Of a stretch of DNA of 36,532 nucleotides, positions 23,569 through 31,850 are shown in pieces. The stretch covers positions 1-36,532 of the forward strand of contig JAHCLN010000017.1 of the NCBI GenBank assembly GCA_026125215.1, read 5' to 3'. A model generated the notes under the pieces. It searched no databases, was not told where the DNA came from, and saw only the letters and a list, made by a program, of their open reading frames with translations. A program made the position numbers and the translations under genes. Numbering within the stretch: position 1 is the first letter of the stretch; the number at the start of each line of letters is the position of its first letter. This DNA comes from Opitutaceae bacterium. Its GTDB lineage: Bacteria; Verrucomicrobiota; Verrucomicrobiia; Opitutales; Opitutaceae.

Positions 23569-24504
23569 TCATGGCGCGAGGTCGTAGGCCCGGTCGCGGG
23601 AACCGGCCGGCCGCAGCAGGTTGCGCTGCGGGTCGTATTCAACGTTCCGGGTGCCATCGGGGTTCAGATAATAGGTCAGGTCAAAAAAATCTCCGTAGAT
23701 CTTCCCGTAAAGAGCCTGCTTCACCTTGCCGTCTTCATCCAGCACGGTGCGCACGCGGAAGTAATATCCGGCCTTATGGTCAAAGGTGGTCTGCTCGCGG
23801 ACTGCCGGTCCTTCGCGCCAGCGCCGCAGCTTCCACTCAGCTAGGTAACCCTCCTCGGGAGCGGCGTAATCTGATCGAAACGCAGCATGATCAGGGCCGG
23901 GCGAGAAACGCTGCAAACCGTCACCAGGATTGGAGAAAGTGACGAGCAACTCCCAGTCAAAATCGCGATCACCGCCTTGGCGAAGCTTACCGCGAAAGAC
24001 CATGTCGGTGTTCTGGCCCCGGCCATATGGCGCCACCCAGTCGCCGGCCATAAAATCATATCCGACTGGCTCGTCCAATTTCGGCAGGCTTGCCGATACC
24101 CGCCGCGCATACATCGGCACCGGATTCCGAATCCGCTTGAGCACCACCTCGATCGTCGGGTTCCATGGCTGCCACCGCCGCCAGGTAGAGCCGGTGAACC
24201 GATGATACAGGCTGCTGACCGGATAGTGTCCCGCCCGCTCCGCCCCATACGCGATTTGATAAGCCGCCGTCTTGCCCTGCAAGGTCACCAGCCCGTTCTC
24301 ATCGCTCGACCCATACGCCAAGCCAAACCGCTCCGACGGCTTGCGGTAGCCCAGGCGCTCGTAGGCGATGCCTGTCTTCGCTCCGGCCACCGGCTGCCCG
24401 ACGTCGTCCAACACCCGGAAAGTGACCTCAAAAGAACGCTCCCTAGCCGCCAGCGGAACGGCCAGCAGCATACCGCAAAGCAATCCAAGCATCATGATTC
24501 TCAT
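23569..24504 (-). CDS. Exported protein of unknown function (third gene of the operon)
   Basis: A 311-residue protein with a signal peptide (MRIMMLGLLCGMLLAVPLAARE). The next 100 residues (SFEVTFRVLDDVGQPVAGAKTGIAYE, GSSDENGLVTLQGKTAAYQIAYG) have the look of a carboxypeptidase-regulatory-like or Ig-type beta domain. The C-terminal half is rich in aromatic and charged residues (FDHKAGYYFRVRTVLDEDGKVKQALYGKIYGDFFDLTYYLNPDGT). The start overlaps the stop of the large hydrolase gene by 4 bases (ATGA), so translation is coupled. No family is recognised. Confidence 0.75.
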   Translation of the reverse strand: MRIMMLGLLCGMLLAVPLAARERSFEVTFRVLDDVGQPVAGAKTGIAYERLGYRKPSERFGLAYGSSDENGLVTLQGKTAAYQIAYGAERAGHYPVSSLYHRFTGSTWRRWQPWNPTIEVVLKRIRNPVPMYARRVSASLPKLDEPVGYDFMAGDWVAPYGRGQNTDMVFRGKLRQGGDRDFDWELLVTFSNPGDGLQRFSPGPDHAAFRSDYAAPEEGYLAEWKLRRWREGPAVREQTTFDHKAGYYFRVRTVLDEDGKVKQALYGKIYGDFFDLTYYLNPDGTRNVEYDPQRNLLRPAGSRDRAYDLAP

Positions 24505-27500
24505 GGCCCGTCACGATTGAGTTCACCCAACTCCACGATCTTTTTATACAAACCGTGCGTGTAAACGTAGGCCACCTCACGCAGATCGCTGTGCAACCAC
24601 TTTTTCTCCGGCCCGCGCTCCGCCGGCCACGGCTCGCCGACACCTCGGATTGCTGCGCTGCTCAGGTCGAAGTTGCGGGCTTCGCCTGCATCGACGGTAA
24701 GCTTTTCCACCGCATCGAACCCCGTGGCGAAGCTCATGGCGGGGATCATCCGGGCCAGCAGCGAGCTGCGGTGCCGGGCGGCGAAGGCGCTGCCGGTTTC
24801 GGGACCGTAGAGCAGGCCGAGCCGATCGGTGACAGCTTGGGTGGCGCCGCCGGGGCCGGTTTCCACCCAAGTGGTGAGCCGCAGGCGATGGCGGCCGGGC
24901 CGGAAAAACGGCTCCTCGCGCAGAGTCTCGGGGGTGAACACGCTGTCGAGCAAGGCCACCGCCTGCGGCGGGGTCAATCCGTTGGGGCGCAGCTCAGGGC
25001 CGAGGCCGTCGCGGCCGGGCCGCCGCCGGAAATCGAAATAATTAAACCCCCAGCCGCCGAAGCGGCTGCCGGCGATCTTGCCGGTGAGCAGGCGGCCCTT
25101 GAACTGCTCCTGGTAGGCCCACGAGCGAGTGCCGGCCGGCTCGGCCGCGCGGGTGGGCAGCAGAAACCACAGGTAATTGTCCAGTTCGCGTGCCAGCACC
25201 AAGGCCAGATTGGGCGTGTCGCCCCCGGCCGGCGGTGCCAGGATATCCTCCCCGGTGGAGTGGAAATTGTAGTATGCGGTGTTCGGACGAGGCGCGAGGC
25301 GGTCGCGCCAGGTCAGGGCGGCGCGGGCATCGCCCTCCGGGAAGAGCCGGTGCCACTCGGTCGCCCACAGTCTGTCCGGATAGGGCTCGCCCCGCTCGCG
25401 GTGCCACTCGGTGTGGGGCATGGCGGCGGCGGCGGCGGGCGGCTGGGCCTGGCTGCCATCAAAGGCCTCGGTGGGCACGGCGGCATCGATGAGGTAGAGC
25501 CGGTCCACCGGGGCGGTGTGATCGGAGATGGCGGCGGAAATCACCAGGGCGCCCAGGCTGAAGCCGGCCGCCTGCACCCCACCCGGACGCCGGGCGCGCA
25601 GCGCGTGGAGAAACGCGGCGCAGGCCGGCGCCGTGCCGAAGGCGTTGACCACGTTGCTGTGGTAGTCGGGCGAAACCCGCGCGCCCCCGAGTCGCTTTTG
25701 CGACTCATGGCCATACCAAGTGACGCCCCAGAACTGGGCGCGCGAACCGCTCCAGAAGAACCGCTTGAACACCTCCGCGTGCCAGCCGCGCGCCTGCTCG
25801 GGATTGTTGTTGTAACCGTGCAAGAAAACGAAGGCCTGGTCGTTCTCCAGCTCCACCGGCCAGTTGGGCGCGCCGCCGCGTGACTTCGTGCGCGGGGCGA
25901 GGCCCACCGCACCGGTCAGGTTGACGTGCCGAAACATATCCTCCACGCCGGAAAAACTCAGCGGCAGCGTCAATTGGGCCAGCCGCGCGGGACCGCGCCA
26001 GACTTCGAGCCGCAAGGGGGCTTGGGTAAGCCGACGGGCCTCGCAGAGAATGATGCCTTGGCCGGAGGTCAGAATCCGACCGAGAAAAGCGCGGTCAAGG
26101 ATGGCGCCCTCTTCGGTAGCCACAGTGACTGCAGCCTCGCCCAGTGCATCCGCCACCGCCGGCACGCGCAGGTAGTCTCCGGCTCGATCGGGCGTAAGCT
26201 CGGTGGCGAAGAAGGCGAGCGCCGCATCGGCTTGGGCGATCCGGTAGGTGATGGCGGGATCTTCAGGCGAAAAGGCGCGCAGCAGCGGGGCGATGTCGAG
26301 ATGCACCGGGAAAAAATCCACCAGATCGCGCGGGCCGTTTACGCGGTTGTCGGCGTGGTTGGGATTACCGGCCTCGGGAATGTCGTCACCTTCGGTCGCA
26401 CCGGCGTCGTCATCGTCGTTGAGCCAGTAATGCCAGGGCAGCCCCTCACGGGTCAGCAGAAGATCGGGATTGTCGGGATCGGTGCCGGCCTCGATGCGGC
26501 CATCGCGATCAACGTCCACCCGCAGCCGGGACGGCAAGAGCAGGAACGCACGGATTTCATAAAATCCATCACCGGACTCGGGGTCCAGGTAGAGGCCGGT
26601 GCCTACGAGGGCGCCGTCATCGTTGATGTCGGCAACATCCACCACCTCCCAACCCTCCGGAAAAAGGTCCTCAATCAGGTAGGGGGTGTAGTCGAAGTCG
26701 GGGGCATCCAACGCCTCCGGCAGGGCCTCGACGGGCAGGAGCACCCAGCCGTCGGCGGTTTCACCCACGATGTCGCCGCGCTGGTTGATGCGCGTGGGAC
26801 GCAGGCCAAGCAGGACATGGGCCGCGCCTTCACGCCAGAACACACCCTGCCCATCGAGCCAGTCATAGCCCACCACCCAGCCGGCCTCGTTGATGGCCGC
26901 CGGTGCAAAGTCCACGGCCTGGTGACCGATAAAATCCTCCGCCGAGCCTCCGTGAAACACCCGCCAGCCGACCATGGTGCCGGCGGTGTTTACGTCGGTC
27001 AGTTCGATGCTCGGTCCCGGGGGGATTTGCTCCAGGTAGTAGTGGTGGCTTTGGTCGTAGCCAATTTGCGAGGGCGGACTGGAGGCGCCGGTCCAGCGCA
27101 CAAGACCCCAGAGAGCCGTCGCCTGATCATCAAGCGCTTGGTAGGGAGCGTAGCCCCAGATACGCCGGTCGTCATCCACCCAGCCCGGCCAAACGCCACT
27201 GATCCGGTGAAACGAAGCGCTGCGTTCATCGTAGCCGAGGTAGGTGACCGGGCTGAAAATCTCCTGACCGAATGCCTCCCCTGCCGGCCAATACCAACCG
27301 CGCTGGGTGGAGAGGGTGGAATTGTCATCCGGCACGCCCTGTGAAGTGGATCCAATCACATCACCGTGACGGTTCATGTCCCAATCCAGATTGAGATATC
27401 CGGAGGGAAACAACAGGTCCTCACGGTGGCCGGCACGCCAGCGAAAGACATCGGTATAGGTGCTGACCAAGACGGTGCCGTCGGCAGCCAATCTTTCGCC

Positions 27501-27722
27501 AAAAGTGCCGACCGGCAAAGCCACCACGGCATGGGTGGGAGTGTGGACGCGCGGCGGCGGCGCAGCGGGAAAATCAAATTGCCGGGCCACCGGACCCGCC
27601 GCGGTGGCAGCCTCGGCATCAACGGCCCCCGAAGGTGCGGTTCGCGACGACGATGCGCTCCCAGCCACCAGCAGCGTGAGCAGCAGCCGGGCCGGCAGCA
27701 ACGCGAACCGGGTAGAGTTCAT
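24501..27722 (-). CDS. Large exported protein: HAF-type repeats plus alpha/beta-hydrolase domain
   Basis: About 1073 residues. A signal peptide (MNSTRFALLPARLLLTLLVAGSA) precedes roughly 350 residues with repeats of the HAF type (MNRHGDVIGSTSQG, NTAGTMVGWRVF, INEAGWVVGYDW, INQRGDIVGETADG, INDDGALVGTGLY). A Ca-binding-like stretch (DVDRDGRIEAGTDPDNPD) and a beta region follow. The C-terminal third holds an alpha/beta hydrolase: FVFLHGYNNNPEQARGW as the oxyanion strand and AAGFSLGALVISAA with the nucleophile Ser in G-F-S-L-G; NFHSTGEDIL is a candidate acid/His region. This resembles DUF900/PGAP1-like lipases or esterases. The start at 27722 overlaps the previous stop by 4 bases. The frame extends further upstream, but that is inside the preceding gene. 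Confidence 0.8.
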   Translation of the reverse strand: MNSTRFALLPARLLLTLLVAGSASSSRTAPSGAVDAEAATAAGPVARQFDFPAAPPPRVHTPTHAVVALPVGTFGERLAADGTVLVSTYTDVFRWRAGHREDLLFPSGYLNLDWDMNRHGDVIGSTSQGVPDDNSTLSTQRGWYWPAGEAFGQEIFSPVTYLGYDERSASFHRISGVWPGWVDDDRRIWGYAPYQALDDQATALWGLVRWTGASSPPSQIGYDQSHHYYLEQIPPGPSIELTDVNTAGTMVGWRVFHGGSAEDFIGHQAVDFAPAAINEAGWVVGYDWLDGQGVFWREGAAHVLLGLRPTRINQRGDIVGETADGWVLLPVEALPEALDAPDFDYTPYLIEDLFPEGWEVVDVADINDDGALVGTGLYLDPESGDGFYEIRAFLLLPSRLRVDVDRDGRIEAGTDPDNPDLLLTREGLPWHYWLNDDDDAGATEGDDIPEAGNPNHADNRVNGPRDLVDFFPVHLDIAPLLRAFSPEDPAITYRIAQADAALAFFATELTPDRAGDYLRVPAVADALGEAAVTVATEEGAILDRAFLGRILTSGQGIILCEARRLTQAPLRLEVWRGPARLAQLTLPLSFSGVEDMFRHVNLTGAVGLAPRTKSRGGAPNWPVELENDQAFVFLHGYNNNPEQARGWHAEVFKRFFWSGSRAQFWGVTWYGHESQKRLGGARVSPDYHSNVVNAFGTAPACAAFLHALRARRPGGVQAAGFSLGALVISAAISDHTAPVDRLYLIDAAVPTEAFDGSQAQPPAAAAAMPHTEWHRERGEPYPDRLWATEWHRLFPEGDARAALTWRDRLAPRPNTAYYNFHSTGEDILAPPAGGDTPNLALVLARELDNYLWFLLPTRAAEPAGTRSWAYQEQFKGRLLTGKIAGSRFGGWGFNYFDFRRRPGRDGLGPELRPNGLTPPQAVALLDSVFTPETLREEPFFRPGRHRLRLTTWVETGPGGATQAVTDRLGLLYGPETGSAFAARHRSSLLARMIPAMSFATGFDAVEKLTVDAGEARNFDLSSAAIRGVGEPWPAERGPEKKWLHSDLREVAYVYTHGLYKKIVELGELNRDGP

Positions 27723-29521
27723 GGGGCCAAGGGCTCGAGGTAAACCTGCGCAAGACCGGAGGCGTCCGCACGCACCGTCAGTTGATAAACGTAGTCTGGT
27801 CCACCCGGCACCGCCGCAATGCGCCGCTGGCCTTGGCGAACCGTAAACGTGACCGGTGCGCCGGGCCAAGGTGTGCCATCCGGTCGGCGCACGATCATGG
27901 CCAGCTCATCCTGCGGGCCTGGCCCGCCGTCGTGCAGACTGTCGAGCACGGGCTTCACGGCGTTGTAAAAATCCAAGGGATCGCTGCCGGCGACATACTC
28001 CTGCGCGTTGCTCAAGCCGTCACCGTCGGGGTCATCTTCCGGCAAAGGGTCGTCTTCCTCGGCAAAATACTTGCGCACCCATTCGTCCGGCAGACCGTCG
28101 GCATCGCTGTCCTCCGGCAGGGTAGCGATGTCCACCTCGGGGCCGTCGGTGGAGAGATTGCCAGCGAAATCAAAGCTCCGCACCTGATAGGTGAACTCCT
28201 CCCCGGCCGGCAGATCTTGATCCGTGAAAGTCGTGGTGCGAATCGGGTCGGCGGTCTCAATCGGCTGGCCATCGCGATAAACGATGTAGCCGGCCACGCC
28301 GAGGTTGTCCGCCGCCGGCTGCCAAGTGAGCGTGATGCGGTCGGAGCCGGCGGAAGCCGCGGTCAACCCCGCCGGTGCACTGGGCGGCTGGGTGTCCGGA
28401 TTGGGTGCTTTCGGGTTCAGGCCAAGATGGATCTCATCGCCATCATAGAGCCCATCGCCATCGGTGTCGGGGTTGTTGGGATGCAAGCCCAGCAGATACT
28501 CCTCATGGTTCGTCAACCCGTCTCCGTCCGGATCAAAATCCCGCTCGTCAATGTTCGGATCCAGGCCGTGGGCGAGCTCCCAGTCATCGGGCATGCCATC
28601 GCCATCGGTGTCCGCGGGCCCCGTTGGAAGCATCGCTGCGACCAATCGCAGCACTGCGCCGCCATTCACAGTCAGACGATAGGCGGCAACCCCGCCGATA
28701 AGTTGCGCATTACCGTTGAGCGTAACCGCGCCTGCGGGGACCTCGACCCGCGCATGGGTCCGCGCGCCGCCGTTGAGCGTGAGCCCGCCGGCCGCGAACC
28801 GCAGATTCAGCCACTCCGGGTGTCCGGCGAGGCCAAGGGTGGCGTTGGTCGCAAGGCCATTGGCCAGTGTCACAACGACGGGCCCGACCACCTCCAACGT
28901 GCTCGCGCCGTTGAGCGTGAGCCTTTGGAAGGCATATTCGGCAGGGGCGGTCGATCCCGCAATCCCGAGCACGAAACCGCCGGAACCGTTGGCAGTAAAG
29001 TTTCCATAAGCGCCGGGAGGCACGGCGATCCGACCGGCGTTGCCGTTGAGTGTGAGATGGCGCAGTGTGCTGAAATCACCGGCCAACTGGCCGGGGCCGT
29101 TGAGCGAAACACTCCTCACACCTGTTGGAGCCGGCGGCGGCGCAACCACAGGCAGGGCCGTCGGATCGGTCCGGCGCACGACATGACGGAGCTGGGCGCC
29201 CCCGTTGAGCGTGATACGATGATGCGTGGGGGTCACGGAACCCGGGCCGTCAATCGTGCCTTCATAATCCGGTCGTCCATTTAGTCGCACTTCCGGCATC
29301 CCGGGGACCAACAAATCGCCCGAGACACGGGCACCGCCATTGAGGGTCGTGCTCTCAGCAAACAGCTGCTGGATCGAGCCCTCAACTGTTCCATTCAGTG
29401 TCGGGGCCCTTTGCACAAGTGCGGTGCCCGTCCCACCATCCTGAGCCATAGCCACAAGGCCATCCCCAATCCCCGCACAGAGGATGAGCACGAGCATCGG
29501 CCTCACACGTAATAGGCCCAT
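27719..29521 (-). CDS. Exported 'LNG'-repeat beta-solenoid with TSP3 Ca-binding repeats and FN3 domain
   Basis: 600 residues. After a signal peptide (MGLLRVRPMLVLILCAGIGDGLVAMAQ) come about eleven repeats of 15-30 residues centred on T-L-N-G(-G) (TLNGTVEGS, TLNGGARVSG, TLNGGAQLRH, LTLNGNAGRI, LTLNGASTLEV, LTLNGGARTH, VTLNGNAQLI, LTVNGGAVLRL), a pattern expected to stack into a beta-solenoid. Thrombospondin type 3-like repeats follow (DTDGDGMPDDWE, DPDGDGLTNHEEY, DTDGDGLYDGDE), then an FN3 domain (PSAPAGLTAASAGSDRITLTWQPAADNLGVAGYIVYRD), two more Ca-binding turns and a C-terminal beta domain. It is likely a surface or matrix protein. An in-frame ATG at 29497 with GTGAGG before it is an alternative start, but it loses the positively charged signal n-region. 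Confidence 0.78.
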   Translation of the reverse strand: MGLLRVRPMLVLILCAGIGDGLVAMAQDGGTGTALVQRAPTLNGTVEGSIQQLFAESTTLNGGARVSGDLLVPGMPEVRLNGRPDYEGTIDGPGSVTPTHHRITLNGGAQLRHVVRRTDPTALPVVAPPPAPTGVRSVSLNGPGQLAGDFSTLRHLTLNGNAGRIAVPPGAYGNFTANGSGGFVLGIAGSTAPAEYAFQRLTLNGASTLEVVGPVVVTLANGLATNATLGLAGHPEWLNLRFAAGGLTLNGGARTHARVEVPAGAVTLNGNAQLIGGVAAYRLTVNGGAVLRLVAAMLPTGPADTDGDGMPDDWELAHGLDPNIDERDFDPDGDGLTNHEEYLLGLHPNNPDTDGDGLYDGDEIHLGLNPKAPNPDTQPPSAPAGLTAASAGSDRITLTWQPAADNLGVAGYIVYRDGQPIETADPIRTTTFTDQDLPAGEEFTYQVRSFDFAGNLSTDGPEVDIATLPEDSDADGLPDEWVRKYFAEEDDPLPEDDPDGDGLSNAQEYVAGSDPLDFYNAVKPVLDSLHDGGPGPQDELAMIVRRPDGTPWPGAPVTFTVRQGQRRIAAVPGGPDYVYQLTVRADASGLAQVYLEPLAP

Positions 29522-29529
29522 ATGGACCT

Positions 29530-29560
29530 AGTATAGACGGATAAATTGAAGCCGTGACAA
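29530..29560 (-). promoter_or_regulatory. Probable sigma-70-type promoter of the three-gene operon
   Basis: On the minus strand TTGTCA (29555-29560) and TATACT (29530-29535) are each one base from consensus, with a 19-base spacer. The predicted transcript start, near 29523, would make the ATG at 29521 almost leaderless, or favour the ATG at 29497. Confidence 0.45.
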
Positions 29561-29561
29561 C

Positions 29562-29592
29562 AAAAAAGCCCGCCGGCGCGCGGCCGACGGGC
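29562..29592 (-). terminator. Rho-independent terminator of the phytanoyl-CoA dioxygenase gene
   Basis: On the minus strand GCCCGTCGGC (29583-29592) pairs with GCCGGCGGGC (29568-29577), ten pairs with one G-U, followed by six U (29562-29567). It lies 15 bases after the stop at 29608 and just before the promoter of the next operon. Confidence 0.88.
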
Positions 29593-29607
29593 GGATTGAT
29601 CATAGTG

Positions 29608-30621
29608 TCACCTTCCGGCGGTTTCCAGCGCCGGCCAGCGGCGGAAGGCGGAGAAACGGGCCTGAGTGCGGTCGTAGGTCTCGCGGCGTTTCACGTATTC
29701 CGCGTAGTCGGTCACCTGCTCAGGATGCGCCCGGCTGTGCACGAGGAAATCAGCCTCAGGCGGGTAGCAGGCGATGTTGCCCTTCTCGTAGAACTCGGGA
29801 TTGGCCACGCCCTCGGCGTCGAGCGACTCGGGCCAGAGACCGACATTGTTGGGCACCTCGGCCGACTGGTAGCGCAGGTCCACGCTCCAGCGGATGTGGT
29901 CGGAATAGTTGGGCGTCGAGCAGTGCGGCGTGCGGTTGGTCATGAAGACCACCCCGCCGCGCGGACAGGCCGCGGTGATCGCCTTGCGGGGATCGTCCGG
30001 CAGGTCGTTGTCCTTGATAACCAGAAAACCGGCGTTGCCGCCGGTGTGGTGCGTGGCCACCCGGCCGCGGTGCGTGCGCGGGAGGATCTGCATGCAGCCG
30101 TTTTCCACGGTGGCGTCCACCAGCGGCACCCAGCAGGTGATGATGAGCGACTGGTCGCAATGCGAGGCGAAGTAGCCGCTGTCCTGATGCCACGGCACGA
30201 CCCCGCGGCCGATGTTGGGCAGCTTGGGCCGGACGCGATAAACGGAGGAGGCCACGATCTCCTCGGTGCCGAGCAGCGAGGCGACCTTCGCCAGCAGCTT
30301 CGGGCTGGCGATGACATCAAACATCTCGGGCGCATGAAAGCCGCCGCCGCGCAGCCCCTCGAGGTGCCGCATGATGGCCTCGCCGTTTTCCTTCGAATCC
30401 CGGTGCAGCGCGGCCAGCCGGTGGTCGAAGTCGAGCTCCGCGTGGAGATTCGTCAGCTTGCCCTCGGCCTGCAGCTGGCGGGCCTTGCGGTCGATCTCCT
30501 GGTGCAGCTCCCGGCGGAGCGGCTCCAAGTCGGCCGGAGCAAAGACGTCGGGCACGATCACATAGCCTTCCTCATGGAAGAAACCGATTTGTTGCGGGGT
30601 GAGTGGCGCTGGGGCGTTCAT
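29608..30621 (-). CDS. Phytanoyl-CoA dioxygenase (PhyH) family protein
   Basis: A 337-residue Fe(II)/2-oxoglutarate-dependent oxygenase. The facial triad is visible as H145 and D147 in VPWHQDSGYF and H233 in TPHCSTPNYSDHIRWSVDLRYQ, with R244 as the likely 2-oxoglutarate-binding Arg. Relatives hydroxylate diverse small molecules, so the fatty-acyl substrate of the founding member should not be assumed. It is a single-gene unit with its own terminator, divergent from the SDR gene across a 118-base gap. Its last roughly 47 codons have a diverged copy at 22604-22756. Confidence 0.88.
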   Translation of the reverse strand: MNAPAPLTPQQIGFFHEEGYVIVPDVFAPADLEPLRRELHQEIDRKARQLQAEGKLTNLHAELDFDHRLAALHRDSKENGEAIMRHLEGLRGGGFHAPEMFDVIASPKLLAKVASLLGTEEIVASSVYRVRPKLPNIGRGVVPWHQDSGYFASHCDQSLIITCWVPLVDATVENGCMQILPRTHRGRVATHHTGGNAGFLVIKDNDLPDDPRKAITAACPRGGVVFMTNRTPHCSTPNYSDHIRWSVDLRYQSAEVPNNVGLWPESLDAEGVANPEFYEKGNIACYPPEADFLVHSRAHPEQVTDYAEYVKRRETYDRTQARFSAFRRWPALETAGR

Positions 30622-30739
30622 CGGGACCTACTGTGCCAGCAGTCGGGATTTCGCGCAATGGCCCTGTTTCACCTTTGGTGGTAAATAAAAATCTTCCATC
30701 CGCTTTTGACGCCAGCCGGCCGCCGGCCAGGATCGGCCC

Positions 30740-31543
30740 ATGCGCTTCACCGATCGCGTGGTTTGGATCACGGGCGCCTCGTCAGGCATCGGCGAGGCGC
30801 TGGCCCGGCAATTGGCCGGCGAAGGCGCCCGGCTCATCCTTTCCAGCCGCAGGCGGGAGGAGCTGGAACGGGTGCGGCGGTCCTGCCCGCACCCGGAACG
30901 ACACCGGGTGCTGGTTCTGGACCTTTGCCGGCCGGAAACCTTCGCCGCCGCGGTGGACGCAGCCATGGCCGCCGACGGTGGCATCGACGTGCTGGTCAAC
31001 AATGGCGGTGTGAGCCAGCGGGCCCTCGCCGCCGAGACCACCCCGGAGGTCGAGCGAACCCTGATGGAGGTGAACTACTTCGGCGCCGTCGGACTGACCA
31101 AGGCCGTGCTGCCGCACATGCTCAAGCGGCGCAGCGGACACATCGTGGTCGTGAGCAGCGTGATGGGTTATCTCGGCACGCCGGGACGCTCCACCTACGC
31201 CGCGGCCAAGCACGCCCTGCACGGCTATTTCGACTCGCTGCGCGCCGAAATCTGGCGGGAAAACATCAAGGTCACCCTCGTCTGCCCCGGCTACGTGAAG
31301 ACCGCGGTCAGCGCCAACGCGCTGGATGCCCGCGGCGGGCGGCACAGCGTGACCGATGCGACCCATGAACACGGCATCGCCCCGGAAAAATGCGCCCGGG
31401 CCATCGTCAACGCCGTGGCGCGAGGTCGCGAGGAGGCCGCCTTCGGCATGGGCGGACCGGAGATTTTTGCGATCTATCTCAAGCGCTGGCTGCCGTGGCT
31501 GGTCTCGCGCGTCGTGCGGCGGATGCGCGTGGCGACCAAGTAA
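30740..31543 (+). CDS. Short-chain dehydrogenase/reductase (SDR)
   Basis: 267 residues of the classical SDR family. TGASSGIG (residues 11-18) binds the dinucleotide, NNGG is at 87-90, the catalytic Ser at 139/140 (VVVSSVMGYLG) and Y153-x-x-x-K157 in STYAAAKHAL. SSRRREEL after the second strand suggests NADP preference. The C-terminal basic region with KRWLPWLVSRVVRRMRV may contact the membrane, as in DHRS7-like members. The substrate is unknown. It starts at the ATG at 30740, divergent from the phytanoyl-CoA dioxygenase gene. Confidence 0.9.
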   Translation: MRFTDRVVWITGASSGIGEALARQLAGEGARLILSSRRREELERVRRSCPHPERHRVLVLDLCRPETFAAAVDAAMAADGGIDVLVNNGGVSQRALAAETTPEVERTLMEVNYFGAVGLTKAVLPHMLKRRSGHIVVVSSVMGYLGTPGRSTYAAAKHALHGYFDSLRAEIWRENIKVTLVCPGYVKTAVSANALDARGGRHSVTDATHEHGIAPEKCARAIVNAVARGREEAAFGMGGPEIFAIYLKRWLPWLVSRVVRRMRVATK

Positions 31544-31574
31544 TGATCGCGGTGCAAGCCCCGCGGCCTTGGCG

Positions 31575-31721
31575 GGTCCACCTTCGCGTGGACCGCTTCT
31601 TGCGCGGACCGGCAATCCACGGTCCGCTCGGAGAGCGGACCCTACCGGCGCTGCCGCGCCCGGGGTGTGACGAATGCAGTTTTCCTTTAACGGGCCTGGC
31701 CGGCAGAGAGACCTGCCGGCC
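31575..31721. repeat. Cluster of three perfect palindromes in the 31544-31850 gap
   Basis: GGTCCAC/GTGGACC (31575-31594), GGTCCGCT/AGCGGACC (31621-31641) and GGCCGGCAG/CTGCCGGCC (31698-31721) each form a perfect hairpin. On the minus strand the second is immediately preceded by GTAG (31642-31645), the REP signature recognised by RAYT transposases. No gene is seen in this roughly 300-base gap. Confidence 0.7.
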
Positions 31722-31800
31722 CACCCCAAGCATCGGCCAAACCAAAGTCTGATTCTTTTGGAGAGACGTTGGTGTTACCACATCCGGTCCACAGCGCATG

Positions 31801-31829
31801 AAAAAGGCCGGCGGATACCGCCGGCCTTT
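31801..31829 (-). terminator. Rho-independent terminator after the rhamnose isomerase gene
   Basis: AAAGGCCGGCGG / CCGCCGGCCTTT (31803-31814, 31818-31829) with a 3-base loop. On the minus strand it is followed by a U run (31801-31805). It lies 22 bases after the isomerase stop and may also stop plus-strand transcripts. Confidence 0.9.
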
Positions 31830-31850
31830 GCACGATGACTGAAGCCGTGT

